The notes beneath the pieces were generated by a model. The model had not been told where the DNA came from, did not search any database, and saw only the letters and a list, made by a program, of their open reading frames with translations. From Myxococcota bacterium (lineage in GTDB: Bacteria; Myxococcota_A; UBA796; CAJQPC01), in NCBI GenBank assembly GCA_023150845.1, contig JAKLKD010000005.1:1-64000 (forward strand): 64,000 nt of DNA, in the 5' to 3' direction. Both the position numbers and the translations under genes were made by a program. Every line of letters starts with the position of its first letter. Positions within the stretch are counted from its first letter, which is position 1. Positions 24,787-32,985 of the stretch are shown piece by piece.

Positions 24787-25389
24787 ATGCAGTCCAAGCA
24801 GGCCGAACAAGTCCTCGCGCTTGCCCGCTCCAAAGGGGTGATTCGAGCACGCGATCTGGCTCCGCTCGGGATCGCGTGGGTGGTGCTGCGTCGTCTGGTG
24901 GACTCGGGCGCGCTTCTTCAGGTGGGGCGAGGGCTGTACATGAGCCCCGACGCGCAGATCAGCGAGCACCACTCGTTGGTCGAGGTGGTGACCCGGGTGC
25001 CTCACGCGGTGGTCAACCTGCTGTCTGCGCTGGCCTTCCATGATTTGACCGACGAGCTCCCGCACTCGGTCTGGATCGCCATCCGCACGGGGGGTCGGGT
25101 GCCCAAGCTCGACGGCCCACGCCTGGAGGTCACCCGGGTGTCGCCTTCGCTCTTCGACGTTGGCGTCACCCGCCACCCGGTCGAGGGCATCGAGCTGCCG
25201 GTGACCGACCCCGACCGAACCGTCATCGACTGCTTCGCGCACCGCTCAAAGGTAGGGCTCGACGTGGCCATCGCCGCCCTTCGTGCCTACCTCGCCCGCG
25301 AACGAATGGGGCGTGTGTTGCTTTGGGAGCTCGCGGGGAGATTCCAGATGCAGAAGAAGATTCGGCCCTATTTGGAGACCTTGTCGTGA
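24787..25389 (+). CDS. Type IV TA antitoxin, AbiEi-family transcriptional regulator
   Basis: 200 residues. The N-terminal winged helix (QAEQVLALARSKGVIRARDLAP to LLQVGRGLYMSP) matches the AbiEi antitoxin HTH. The C-terminal antitoxin domain contains VVNLLSALAFHDLTDELPH, WIAI, PVTDPDRTVIDCFAHRSKVG and ALRAYL, all typical of the family. It should neutralise the downstream nucleotidyltransferase and repress the operon. The TGA overlaps the toxin ATG (TGATG), so translation is coupled. The pair has less extreme GC than its neighbours, consistent with horizontal acquisition. Confidence 0.92.
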   Translation: MQSKQAEQVLALARSKGVIRARDLAPLGIAWVVLRRLVDSGALLQVGRGLYMSPDAQISEHHSLVEVVTRVPHAVVNLLSALAFHDLTDELPHSVWIAIRTGGRVPKLDGPRLEVTRVSPSLFDVGVTRHPVEGIELPVTDPDRTVIDCFAHRSKVGLDVAIAALRAYLARERMGRVLLWELAGRFQMQKKIRPYLETLS

Positions 25390-26258
25390 TGAAGAAGAAC
25401 CCAGCCGCCTCTGTGAGCGCGCGTCTCCTCGACAAGAGCCGCCGCGACGGCGAGGACTATCAGCGCCTTGTGGTCCGCTACGCCATCGAGCGGCTCCTGT
25501 ATCGGCTCGCCGAGTCGCCCTGCGCGGATGACTTCGTGCTCAAGGGCGCGACGTTGTTCTCGCACTGGTTTGGTGCGCCGCATCGGGCCACGAAAGACCT
25601 CGATCTGCACGGTCGTGGGGAGCCCGACGTCGCACGATTGGTCTCCGTTTTCCGCGAGGTCGTCCGGGTTCCTTGTGAGGAGGACGGCCTGGTGTTCTCC
25701 CCCGAGGAGATCGTCGGCCAGCCGATCCGTGAGGATGCGCTGTACCATGGAGTTCGGCTGATCGTGCCCTTTCGGCTCGACAGCGCCAGGATGAAGCTCC
25801 AGGTGGACGTAGGGATGGGCGACACGATCGTGCCGTCGCCACCGCATGTCGAGGTCGGGTCGATGTTGGGGATGCCGCCGGGGCGCCTCCGCGCTTATCC
25901 CCCAGAGACCGTCGTGGCCGAGAAGCTGGAGACCCTCGTGGTGCGTGGTTTGACCACGAGCCGCATGAAGGACCTCTACGACCTGGAGCACCTCCAGCAC
26001 CACGTCAAGTTTGACGACACCCTCGTCGCCGCCGTGAAGGCGACGTTTGAGCGCCGAAAGACGCCGCTACCCACCCAGCTGCCGATCGGCTTGAGCGAGC
26101 AGTTCGCGGACGACCCAGCCAAAAACCACGATTGGAAGAAGTTCCTCGAGAAGGCGACCCGCGACGAGTATCGCCCTCTGGCCGAGGTCATCACGACCCT
26201 GCGGGAGTGGCTGTGGCCCGTCCTTCAGCGCGCGGCCCTCAGCTCTCCACCTGGATGA
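25389..26258 (+). CDS. Type IV TA toxin, AbiEii-family nucleotidyltransferase
   Basis: 289 residues starting MKKNPAASVSARLLD in a TGATG overlap with the antitoxin. FVLKGATLF followed by RATKDLDLHG is the AbiEii/MenT signature (KGGT- and DxD-like) of DNA-polymerase-beta-type nucleotidyltransferases. YPPETVVAEKLETLV and SRMKDLYDL are the downstream family motifs with the catalytic Lys and Asp. Related toxins modify tRNA acceptor ends and cause abortive infection. The 3' end overlaps the convergent NifU-like gene by 20 nt. Confidence 0.93.
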   Translation: MKKNPAASVSARLLDKSRRDGEDYQRLVVRYAIERLLYRLAESPCADDFVLKGATLFSHWFGAPHRATKDLDLHGRGEPDVARLVSVFREVVRVPCEEDGLVFSPEEIVGQPIREDALYHGVRLIVPFRLDSARMKLQVDVGMGDTIVPSPPHVEVGSMLGMPPGRLRAYPPETVVAEKLETLVVRGLTTSRMKDLYDLEHLQHHVKFDDTLVAAVKATFERRKTPLPTQLPIGLSEQFADDPAKNHDWKKFLEKATRDEYRPLAEVITTLREWLWPVLQRAALSSPPG

Positions 26259-26730
26259 GCTGGCCCATGCCGGGGAACTCCTCGCGGAACAGGGCCTCGA
26301 CGCCCATCTTCATCGTCATGATCGACGAGGGGCAGGTCGAGCAGGAGCCGACGAGCTTGACGTAGATGTCGGGGCCCTCGACCTTGATGAAGAAGATGTC
26401 GCCGCCGTCGGCCTGGAGCGCCGGGCGGACCATCTCGTCGAGGAGCTCTTGCACCGCGGCGGGGTCGATCGCCGGGCCAGAGACGGTGTCGTCGCTCGCG
26501 GCCATCGCCGGGGCGGCCTCGGCGACGGGCTCGGCGACCTTGACGGGCTCCGGCGCCTTGACGGGCTCCGGCGCCTTGACCGGCTCAACGGCCTTGACCG
26601 GCTCAACGGCCTTGACGGGCTCGGGCTTGGCCGCTTGAGGCTCGTACTTGAAGGGGTAGGCCTTGGGCGCCTGGGCCTCTTCGCGGCCGAGCACCTTCTT
26701 GAGACCTTTGCTGAGGACCGAGCGGATCAT
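26239..26730 (-). CDS. NifU C-terminal domain Fe-S scaffold protein with PEPVKA repeat linker
   Basis: 163 residues from MIRSVLSKGLKKVLG. The N-terminal helix is followed by about six PEPVKA/VEPVKA repeats, a stiff linker. The C-terminal domain (AAVQELLDEMVRPALQADGG then GSCSTCPSSIMTMKMGVE) is a NifU-C/Nfu scaffold with the CxxC that binds a bridging Fe-S cluster. Such proteins deliver clusters to apo-enzymes. The repeat linker is unusual for Nfu. Confidence 0.93.
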   Translation of the reverse strand: MIRSVLSKGLKKVLGREEAQAPKAYPFKYEPQAAKPEPVKAVEPVKAVEPVKAPEPVKAPEPVKVAEPVAEAAPAMAASDDTVSGPAIDPAAVQELLDEMVRPALQADGGDIFFIKVEGPDIYVKLVGSCSTCPSSIMTMKMGVEALFREEFPGMGQLIQVES

Positions 26731-26830
26731 GGGCAGAACTCCAGCGTGAGGGGCGGGCGCGCGGCCCGCGCTCCCCTTGAGTATACACGCGCCGCGCCGG
26801 GGCACGCCCTGATCACGAAGACCCGCAGGA

Positions 26831-29167
26831 TCACTCGGGCTTGAGCGTCAGGGTGTTCGCCGTGTGCTTGAGCACGTCATCGTCTTTGGTCCAGAGCTGG
26901 AGGCGGTCACCCCGGGCCCAGGCGCGGACCTGGTCCTGGTAGTTGTCGCTCGACGGCTGGCCGGAGTTGCCCGGCGGCAGGATGAACTCGGCCTTTGAGG
27001 GATCGGACATCGGCACGATGAGCCGCATCGCCGCGATGTGTTGGGTCTCCCAGCCGTCTTGCCAGCTCACCCCGCCCACGGAGACCGTGGTGTTGGTGCC
27101 CGGCCAAGGGAACTCCCCGGCGTTGAGCAGGCCGAGCTTGCCCGTGGCGTCGGCGAAGGGGTGGCTGAAGCGGAGCACGTGGGCGTCGCCCCAGTCCCAG
27201 GCGGTGGGATCGACGCCGTGGCTGAGGGTCAAGGCGTCCCAGGCGTTCAGGAGCGCCTGGCGGAGCGTCGCGCTGCGGTCGGGCACGAGCTTGGTGAGGC
27301 CCCCCGCCACGTCCACGAGGCTGTCGCCGGGGTCCGTCGCCGAGAGCAACATCTGGGTGCCGCCGTCGCCGAGGCGCTCCCCGACGGCCAGCTTCACGAG
27401 CTGCCGCTGGAACTCCATCCACACGAGCGGCGCCTCGGTGTTCACCGTGGCGTTGAAGTCCCAGGCCGAGAGCAGCTCCATCGCCCGCTTCGCCCCCTCG
27501 GTGGTGGGGTTGAGGCCGCTGAGCAGCTCCGGCAGCCGCGCCTTGGCGTGCAGGTCGAGGGTGTCCATCTGCATGTCGCCGACGGAGCTGACGTTGTGCT
27601 GCGGCGCGGCCTCGATGAGCTCGGCGACCCGCTGGGCGCGCCAAGGCAAAGGGAAGACCCCGTTCATCTGGGCGGCGAGGGGGTGGCGTTTGCCCTCAAC
27701 GCTGGGGGCGTTGTTCGCCGTCACGACGTAGCCCTTCTTGGGGGCGCGCTCGCCGGGGAGGCCGGCCAAGACGCCGTCCCAGCCGTGCTCGGGCTCCGAG
27801 GCGGGGTAAGGCAGGCGGCCGGTGTGGGCCTTTCGTTTGGGGATCGAGCCGAGGACCTGGGTGAGGTAGTCGCCTTGGGTGTCGGCGGCGGTGAGCGTGA
27901 ACGACGGCGCCATGGGGATCGTGGCGAGGGTCTGGGCCTCGGCGGCGGTCTTCATCGCGCCGATGGCGCGCAGGGCGTCGGCGCTGCGGTCGGCGAGCTC
28001 CAAGGCCGTCCAGCGCATGACGAGGAGGTCCTTCGAGTCGCCGAGCTCACTCACGACGGGGCCGATCTCGGTGTGGTAGGTGACGACCTCCCGGGCGGCC
28101 TCCTCCTTCACCTTCACCGACACCTTCCGCTCCTCAAGGGTCTTGCTGACGCCGTTGAGGATGTAGCCACGCTCACCGTCACGCTTGACCACGGCGAGAT
28201 CGACGTAGTCCGCCGAGGTGTTCGTGAGCCCCCAGGCCAGCGCGCCGTTGTGCCCGATGGCCACAAACGGCAGGCCTGGCACGGTGAAGCCCGCGGACTG
28301 GCGGCCGCCGCCCGCGACATCGACGACATAAAACGGCGAGGGCAGGCTCTTGTGCAGGTGGGTGTCGTTGGCGAGGATCGGCTTGCCATCGACGGAGCGG
28401 GCCCCGCCGATGACCCAGGCGTTGGAGGCCTGGGGCGCGTTCACGTCGCCTAAGGTGTCGATGAAGGCCTTAAACCGCGGGGTGAGGGGGCCGGTCTTCG
28501 CCGTGCGCAGCTTGCCCCAGTAGGCGTCGGCGGCGCTGGCTTCGGCCTCGGTGCGGAAGATGGCGTCGATGACGTCGCGGTCGAGGCGGTCGCGGTGCTC
28601 CCAGACGACGAGCTCTTGGCCCCAGGAGTCCGACATCGTCCAGGCGAAGAGCTGGAGCGCGCCGAGGCTGTCCGCCGGGGTCCAGTCCTCACGCCACTTG
28701 TCCATGCCCAAGAGCCGCAGCTCCAGCGGCAAGGCGTCGAGGGAGCGCGCCCCGGCGTTCACCCCGGCGGCGTAGGCCGCCAAGGCGACCTTGGTGTCGA
28801 TGTCGAGCGCCAGGAGGCTCGCCTCGGACTTGGACTTGAGGTCCAACGACGCCATGAAGGCGTCCATCTCGGCGACCTCGGGCCCGACGATCTCGGCGAG
28901 GCGCCCGGAGAGGATGCGACGCCCGGCCTCAAGCTGGAAGAGGCGGTCCTGGGCGTGGGCGTAGCCGACGGCGTAGGCCGCGTCGGCCTCGGTGACGGCC
29001 CGGATGTGGGGCACGCCGCGCTCGTCGCGGTGAATCACCGTCGTCGCGCTGAGCCCTGGGGCGCCGACCTCACCCTCCAGGGTGGGCAGGCTCTTGCCCA
29101 TGGTCATCAGGGTGGTGACGGCGCAGCCGCTCAGGAGGAAAGACAGGACGAGGATGGTGCTTCGCAT
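26831..29167 (-). CDS. Penicillin acylase-family (Ntn-hydrolase) lipoprotein
   Basis: 778 residues; lipobox FLLSGCAV. The alpha-chain part has DERGVPHIRAVTEADAAYAVGYAHAQDRLFQLE, then a spacer and the beta-chain start SNAWVIGG with the N-terminal Ser nucleophile at residue 248, the autoprocessing site. LANDTHLHKSLPSPFY, GLPFVAIGHNGALAWGLTN and, near the end, LPPGNSGQPSSDNYQDQ are hallmark motifs. These enzymes hydrolyse amide bonds of penicillins, N-acyl-homoserine lactones or similar N-acyl compounds. Here it sits in the periplasm, and the substrate is unknown. Confidence 0.94.
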   Translation of the reverse strand: MRSTILVLSFLLSGCAVTTLMTMGKSLPTLEGEVGAPGLSATTVIHRDERGVPHIRAVTEADAAYAVGYAHAQDRLFQLEAGRRILSGRLAEIVGPEVAEMDAFMASLDLKSKSEASLLALDIDTKVALAAYAAGVNAGARSLDALPLELRLLGMDKWREDWTPADSLGALQLFAWTMSDSWGQELVVWEHRDRLDRDVIDAIFRTEAEASAADAYWGKLRTAKTGPLTPRFKAFIDTLGDVNAPQASNAWVIGGARSVDGKPILANDTHLHKSLPSPFYVVDVAGGGRQSAGFTVPGLPFVAIGHNGALAWGLTNTSADYVDLAVVKRDGERGYILNGVSKTLEERKVSVKVKEEAAREVVTYHTEIGPVVSELGDSKDLLVMRWTALELADRSADALRAIGAMKTAAEAQTLATIPMAPSFTLTAADTQGDYLTQVLGSIPKRKAHTGRLPYPASEPEHGWDGVLAGLPGERAPKKGYVVTANNAPSVEGKRHPLAAQMNGVFPLPWRAQRVAELIEAAPQHNVSSVGDMQMDTLDLHAKARLPELLSGLNPTTEGAKRAMELLSAWDFNATVNTEAPLVWMEFQRQLVKLAVGERLGDGGTQMLLSATDPGDSLVDVAGGLTKLVPDRSATLRQALLNAWDALTLSHGVDPTAWDWGDAHVLRFSHPFADATGKLGLLNAGEFPWPGTNTTVSVGGVSWQDGWETQHIAAMRLIVPMSDPSKAEFILPPGNSGQPSSDNYQDQVRAWARGDRLQLWTKDDDVLKHTANTLTLKPE

Positions 29168-29201
29168 CGCGCGAGCTTAACGCGCCGCGAGGCCGGTTGG
29201 A

Positions 29202-29762
29202 TCACCGCCGCGCCGCGGCCTCAAGCTCCTCCATCATCTCCGCACCTTGCATCGACCAGGCCGTCGGCAAGGCCCAGTCGGGCACGTCGCCGCCGAGGGC
29301 GGAGGCCCACTCGCAGCGGGCCCGGGCGCGGCCGTCGCCGAGCTCCGTGAGCGTCCAGCGCCCGGCGTAGCCCGTGAGGCGCACGACCCCGGGCACGAGC
29401 GGCGCGGCGTCCGGGGCGGGGGACCAGTCGACCCGCGTGGTCAGCCCGTCTTGGGCCGTGGTGAAGCGGGCCACGGCGTCCCGGGGCGCCAGCGGCGCGG
29501 GCAGGCGCATCGTGAGCGTCGCGAGGCCGGGCCCCAGGGCGCGGGCCTCGGTGATCCGCGAGAAGATCGCGGGGTAGGACTCAAAGTCCATCAGCATCCG
29601 CCCCAGGGTTGAGGCCGGGGCCTGGAGGATCGCCTCGGCCACACACCAGGGCGCCTCGCCCGGCGCGCAGCGCACGGTGGTCGCGCCGGAGCGGACCTCT
29701 TGCCAGGTGAGGTTGGGCGGCGGGGTGAGGCCAAGGAGCATCAGCAGCGGGGCGACGGGCAT
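29202..29762 (-). CDS. START/SRPBCC-fold secreted protein
   Basis: 186 residues. A short hydrophobic N-terminus (MPVAPLLMLLGLTPPPN) may be a signal peptide. The rest has the helix-grip pattern: EAILQAPASTLGRMLMDFESYPAIFSRITEARAL, TLTMRLPAPLAPRDAVARF, GYAGRWTLTELG and a long C-terminal helix. This suits a ligand-binding START-like domain. It lies 34 nt upstream of the acylase gene on the same strand and may share its transcript. Confidence 0.75.
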   Translation of the reverse strand: MPVAPLLMLLGLTPPPNLTWQEVRSGATTVRCAPGEAPWCVAEAILQAPASTLGRMLMDFESYPAIFSRITEARALGPGLATLTMRLPAPLAPRDAVARFTTAQDGLTTRVDWSPAPDAAPLVPGVVRLTGYAGRWTLTELGDGRARARCEWASALGGDVPDWALPTAWSMQGAEMMEELEAAARR

Positions 29763-29853
29763 CGCGGATCTCCCAGATCGCCCGGCGCAGGGCGGGCAGG
29801 TGAGAGGCGCTTAACTCGGCGGCTGTCGGATCGGCGAGAGCGCGAACCTCGGC

Positions 29854-30111
29854 TCAGGCCTCGGTCGGGCGCCCGAGCCGCTCCAGCAGAGTCTCGGCGT
29901 CGGGGGAGTCGGCGAGCCAGCGCTCCAGGTCAGCCAAGGTCGCGCGCTGCAGGCGATCCCAGGTGGCGTCAGGCAGGTGGGAGTAGGGGCCCGTGCGGAG
30001 GATCTGGAGGAGGAGCTGCAGCGCCCGGGCCGCGCCCTCTTCGCGGAGCTGCTCGGCGTAGCGGCGGAGATCCTCCTCTGCGGCCTCGCCCATCGTCTCC
30101 CGGATCACCAT
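29854..30111 (-). CDS. Candidate internal-start C-terminal product (RpnS-like) of Rpn copy 2
   Basis: An in-frame ATG at 30111 is preceded by AAGAGG with a 5-nt gap (AAGAGGCGTGG-ATG). The product would be 85 residues beginning MVIRETMGEAAEED. Length and position match the internal starts of the other two Rpn genes. Confidence 0.4.
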   Translation of the reverse strand: MVIRETMGEAAEEDLRRYAEQLREEGAARALQLLLQILRTGPYSHLPDATWDRLQRATLADLERWLADSPDAETLLERLGRPTEA

Positions 30112-30804
30112 CCACGCCTCTTCAGTGGGCCCTCGGCGGCTCACCTCAAGGACATAACGTAGCACCGCCTCGCCGACCCGCGGTCCACGCTCGGCGAGCA
30201 GGGCCTCAAACAGCGCCCGCGCGGCGCAGAGCGTCGCCCAGAGGTCGTCGTCTCGGGCGTGGCGGAGCAGCAGGAGGGTGAGCCGGGTGGCGGCCTCGCC
30301 GCCGATCTCGTCGTCACGCCGGGCGGCGAGGTCGTAGAGCAGGGGGTCGGCGTCGGGGAGGTAAGGCGCCAAGGCGTCGAGGGCCTCGGCGGGGGCGTCG
30401 TAGAGCGCCCGCAGGCTGCGCTCGGCGGGCCAGGGCCGCGCGGCGTGGCAGACCACGACGGGCACCACGAGGGGCAGGCCCCGGGCGCCTTGGGCCCGGA
30501 GCTGCTCCCAGACCCCGCGGGTGTACCGCAGGAGTCGGTAGGGGAGGCTCGGGTCGGGGGTGGACTGGTGCTCGATGAGCAGGGTGACCCAGGCGTCCCC
30601 GCCACGCAGCGGCGCGGCGAAGCGCAGGTCGGAGAGGCGCTCGCCGAGGGACTCGTCGATGAGGTCGACGGGCCGGGCCTCCAGGCGGCTGAGGTCGAGG
30701 AGCGCCACCAGGGGCGGCGGCAAGACCAGCTCAAGCAGACGCGCGGCCTCCCTGGGCGCGGAGAAGACGAGCTTAAACAGCTTGTCATGGAGGCCACGGG
30801 TCAT
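29854..30804 (-). CDS. Rpn-family PD-(D/E)XK nuclease / putative transposase, copy 2
   Basis: 316 residues starting MTRGLHDKLFKLVFSAP; a start 18 nt upstream is possible. Core motifs SDLRFAAP and LLIEHQSTPDP match the other two copies, as do RLLRYTRGVWE and the C-terminal YAEQLREEGAARA. It is the most divergent of the three and lacks the Gln/Arg-rich charged run before the last domain. Probable DNA endonuclease with defence or recombination role. An internal start is described separately. Confidence 0.84.
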   Translation of the reverse strand: MTRGLHDKLFKLVFSAPREAARLLELVLPPPLVALLDLSRLEARPVDLIDESLGERLSDLRFAAPLRGGDAWVTLLIEHQSTPDPSLPYRLLRYTRGVWEQLRAQGARGLPLVVPVVVCHAARPWPAERSLRALYDAPAEALDALAPYLPDADPLLYDLAARRDDEIGGEAATRLTLLLLRHARDDDLWATLCAARALFEALLAERGPRVGEAVLRYVLEVSRRGPTEEAWMVIRETMGEAAEEDLRRYAEQLREEGAARALQLLLQILRTGPYSHLPDATWDRLQRATLADLERWLADSPDAETLLERLGRPTEA

Positions 30805-30978
30805 GCCCAGAATCATAACCAACTGGAGGGGATGTGTCGCGCCGAGTTAGGCGGATTCTGGCGCCAAAGCGAGTTAGCGCGAACGCCAATGTTGTCGAGA
30901 AGCTGTCACCCCTCGTGGGGCGCTGTGAATGCGCGGCGGCCGGGCTGTGTAGTGTCGGTCGCCCTCTCCGAGGTGTCT

Positions 30979-31944
30979 ATGCGTCTCGTGATCTTCAGCC
31001 TCGCCCTGCTCTCGGGCTGCGTCGTCACCCACCACCCCGTGGTCCCCGCGGCGCCGCCTACGACGACGGTCGCGGCGACGGACCTCATCGCCCTGCTCAA
31101 CACCCCCGGGCCCATCGTGCACAGCGTGCACATCTCCGGGCGCTCGACGGCGACGATCGAGGGGCTCCTGGACCTCCAGCACCCCGCCGCCAAGGCCGAG
31201 GGCCTCGTGAACAGCGAGATCTCCGTGGTCACCCCGGTGCACCGCTTGATTCACCCCAGCGCCGGGGTGTTTGTCGTGAACACCGGCTTTGAGCGCGCCA
31301 TGACCCGGGGTGGGCGCGGCGCCGCCCGAGGCTTCGGGCTCGCGCTCCTCAACACCCAGACCTTTGAGGAGCCGCTCGCCGACATCCTCAAGAGCGCCGG
31401 GGCGCCCATCGGCGGCGTGCTGCTCACGAGCGTGAGCGTCCACAACGTGCTCGGCCTCCGGGACGTGCCGCCGGGCACGCCGATCTATGCCGGGGCCGGG
31501 GACACCTCCTACGAGACGCCCTTCAACGCCGCGCTCTGGCGCACGATTCAGAACACCCTGGATCGCCACGATCCCCTGCGGGCCTTCGACGGCGCGGGGG
31601 CCGTGGCCTTGGGGCCGATTCAGGCGGCGGTTGACCTGCTCGGCGACGGGAGCTTGTGGGCGCTCTCTACGCCGGGGCACACCCCAGGGGCGATGTCCTA
31701 CCTCGCTCGCACCCCCTCCGGCCCGGTGCTCTTCACGGGCAACACGAGCTACACGATCTGGGGCTGGGAGCACGGCGTCGCGCCCACCCACGGATCCATC
31801 GACCACGGCCAGAACGCGGCGTCCCTTGCGGCGCTCAAGGAGCTCGCGGCGAGCCTCCCGGGGCTCAAGGTCTATGTCGGCGCGGAGACCGACGGGATCG
31901 GCACCGGGGTGGACGAGCGGCGGCCCCTACCCGAGGAGGACTAA
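30979..31944 (+). CDS. Metallo-beta-lactamase-fold lipoprotein lacking the metal ligands (pseudoenzyme)
   Basis: 321 residues; GAGG 5 nt before the ATG; lipobox LALLSGCVV. It is a tandem paralogue of the gene at 32041-32985 and shares LIALLNTPGPIVHS, VHRLIHPSAGVFVV, DVPPGTPIY, STPGHTPGAMSYLA and TIWGWEH. Where the paralogue has THMHLDH this one has TSVSVHN; FTGD is FTGN and YVGH is YVGA. Four or more of the zinc ligands are therefore gone while the fold is kept. It may bind ligand or regulate its active neighbour. Its frame is intact, so it is not a decayed gene. Confidence 0.85.
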   Translation: MRLVIFSLALLSGCVVTHHPVVPAAPPTTTVAATDLIALLNTPGPIVHSVHISGRSTATIEGLLDLQHPAAKAEGLVNSEISVVTPVHRLIHPSAGVFVVNTGFERAMTRGGRGAARGFGLALLNTQTFEEPLADILKSAGAPIGGVLLTSVSVHNVLGLRDVPPGTPIYAGAGDTSYETPFNAALWRTIQNTLDRHDPLRAFDGAGAVALGPIQAAVDLLGDGSLWALSTPGHTPGAMSYLARTPSGPVLFTGNTSYTIWGWEHGVAPTHGSIDHGQNAASLAALKELAASLPGLKVYVGAETDGIGTGVDERRPLPEED

Positions 31945-32040
31945 GCTCAGCGGCGCGGACTTGGCGTCGGCGCGGGTTGGCGCGGGCGCCAGGGGCCGCC
32001 CGGCGCTGGGCGGGGTAGGGGAGGTCATCCCGAGGTGTCT

Positions 32041-32985
32041 GTGCGTCTCTCCTTGCTGCTCTCTGTCGTGCTCCCGGGCCTGCTCACGGCCTGCGTCGTC
32101 ACCCGCCACCCGGTCACCCCGGCCCAAGTCCCGGCGGCGACACAATCGGCGGACCTCATCGCCCTGCTCAACACCCCGGGGCCCATCGTGCACAGCGCCC
32201 ACCTCTCCGCGCGCTGGTCGGCGAAGCTCTCGGGGCTCGTGAACCTCGACGACCCCCAGGCCGTGGAGCTCAAGGACGGCGACACGCCCATCGTCCTGCC
32301 CGTGCACCGCCTCGTCCACCCCAGCGCCGGGGTGTTTGTGGTGGACTCCGGCGTTGAGCGCGACACGCTCCAAGGGGGGCGCGGCCCGGCCCGAGGCGCG
32401 GTGACGCTCGCGACCAAGAGCGTCGTGCCCGTCGAGCCCTTGGGCGACATTCTGGCGAGCGCCGGGGCGCCCATCGCCGGGGTGCTCATCACCCACATGC
32501 ACCTCGACCACCTCCTCGGCCTGCAGGACGTGCCCCCGGGCACGCCGATCTACGTCGGCGCCGGGGAGACGACGGCCACGGGCCGGGGCAACCGGCTCTT
32601 GCGCCGCACGGTGAACGCCGCGCTCGACGGCCACGCCCCGCTGCGGGAGCTTGACGGCGTGGGCGCTGTGCCCCTGGGGCCGATCGCCCAGGCCTACGAC
32701 CTCGTCGGCGACGGCAGCCTCTGGGCGCTCTCGACGCCGGGCCACACCCCAGGCTCGATGTCCTACCTCGCCCGCACGACTGAAGGCCCCGTGCTGTTCA
32801 CCGGGGACACCTGCCACACGATCTGGGGCTGGGAGCACAACGTCACCCCCGGCAGCTTCACCTCTGACCAGGCGATGAACGCCAAGTCTCTGAGCGCGCT
32901 CAAGGCCCTGGCGGAGCTGCTCCCCGGGGTCACGGTCTACGTCGGGCATGAGCTCGACGGCGAAGGCACCGGGGTAGACGGCTAA
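32041..32985 (+). CDS. Metallo-beta-lactamase-fold hydrolase lipoprotein (active-site intact)
   Basis: 314 residues from GTG 32041, chosen because GAGGTGTCT stands before it exactly as before the ATG of the upstream paralogue; GTG 32035 is the alternative. Lipobox LLTACVV. The zinc-binding motif HMHLDH is complete, and the other ligands appear in STPGHTPG, FTGDTCH and YVGHE. It may cleave lactones or thioesters in the periplasm; the family is close to the lactonase/glyoxalase II type. The stop region overlaps the convergent gene by 4 nt. Confidence 0.9.
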   Translation: MRLSLLLSVVLPGLLTACVVTRHPVTPAQVPAATQSADLIALLNTPGPIVHSAHLSARWSAKLSGLVNLDDPQAVELKDGDTPIVLPVHRLVHPSAGVFVVDSGVERDTLQGGRGPARGAVTLATKSVVPVEPLGDILASAGAPIAGVLITHMHLDHLLGLQDVPPGTPIYVGAGETTATGRGNRLLRRTVNAALDGHAPLRELDGVGAVPLGPIAQAYDLVGDGSLWALSTPGHTPGSMSYLARTTEGPVLFTGDTCHTIWGWEHNVTPGSFTSDQAMNAKSLSALKALAELLPGVTVYVGHELDGEGTGVDG

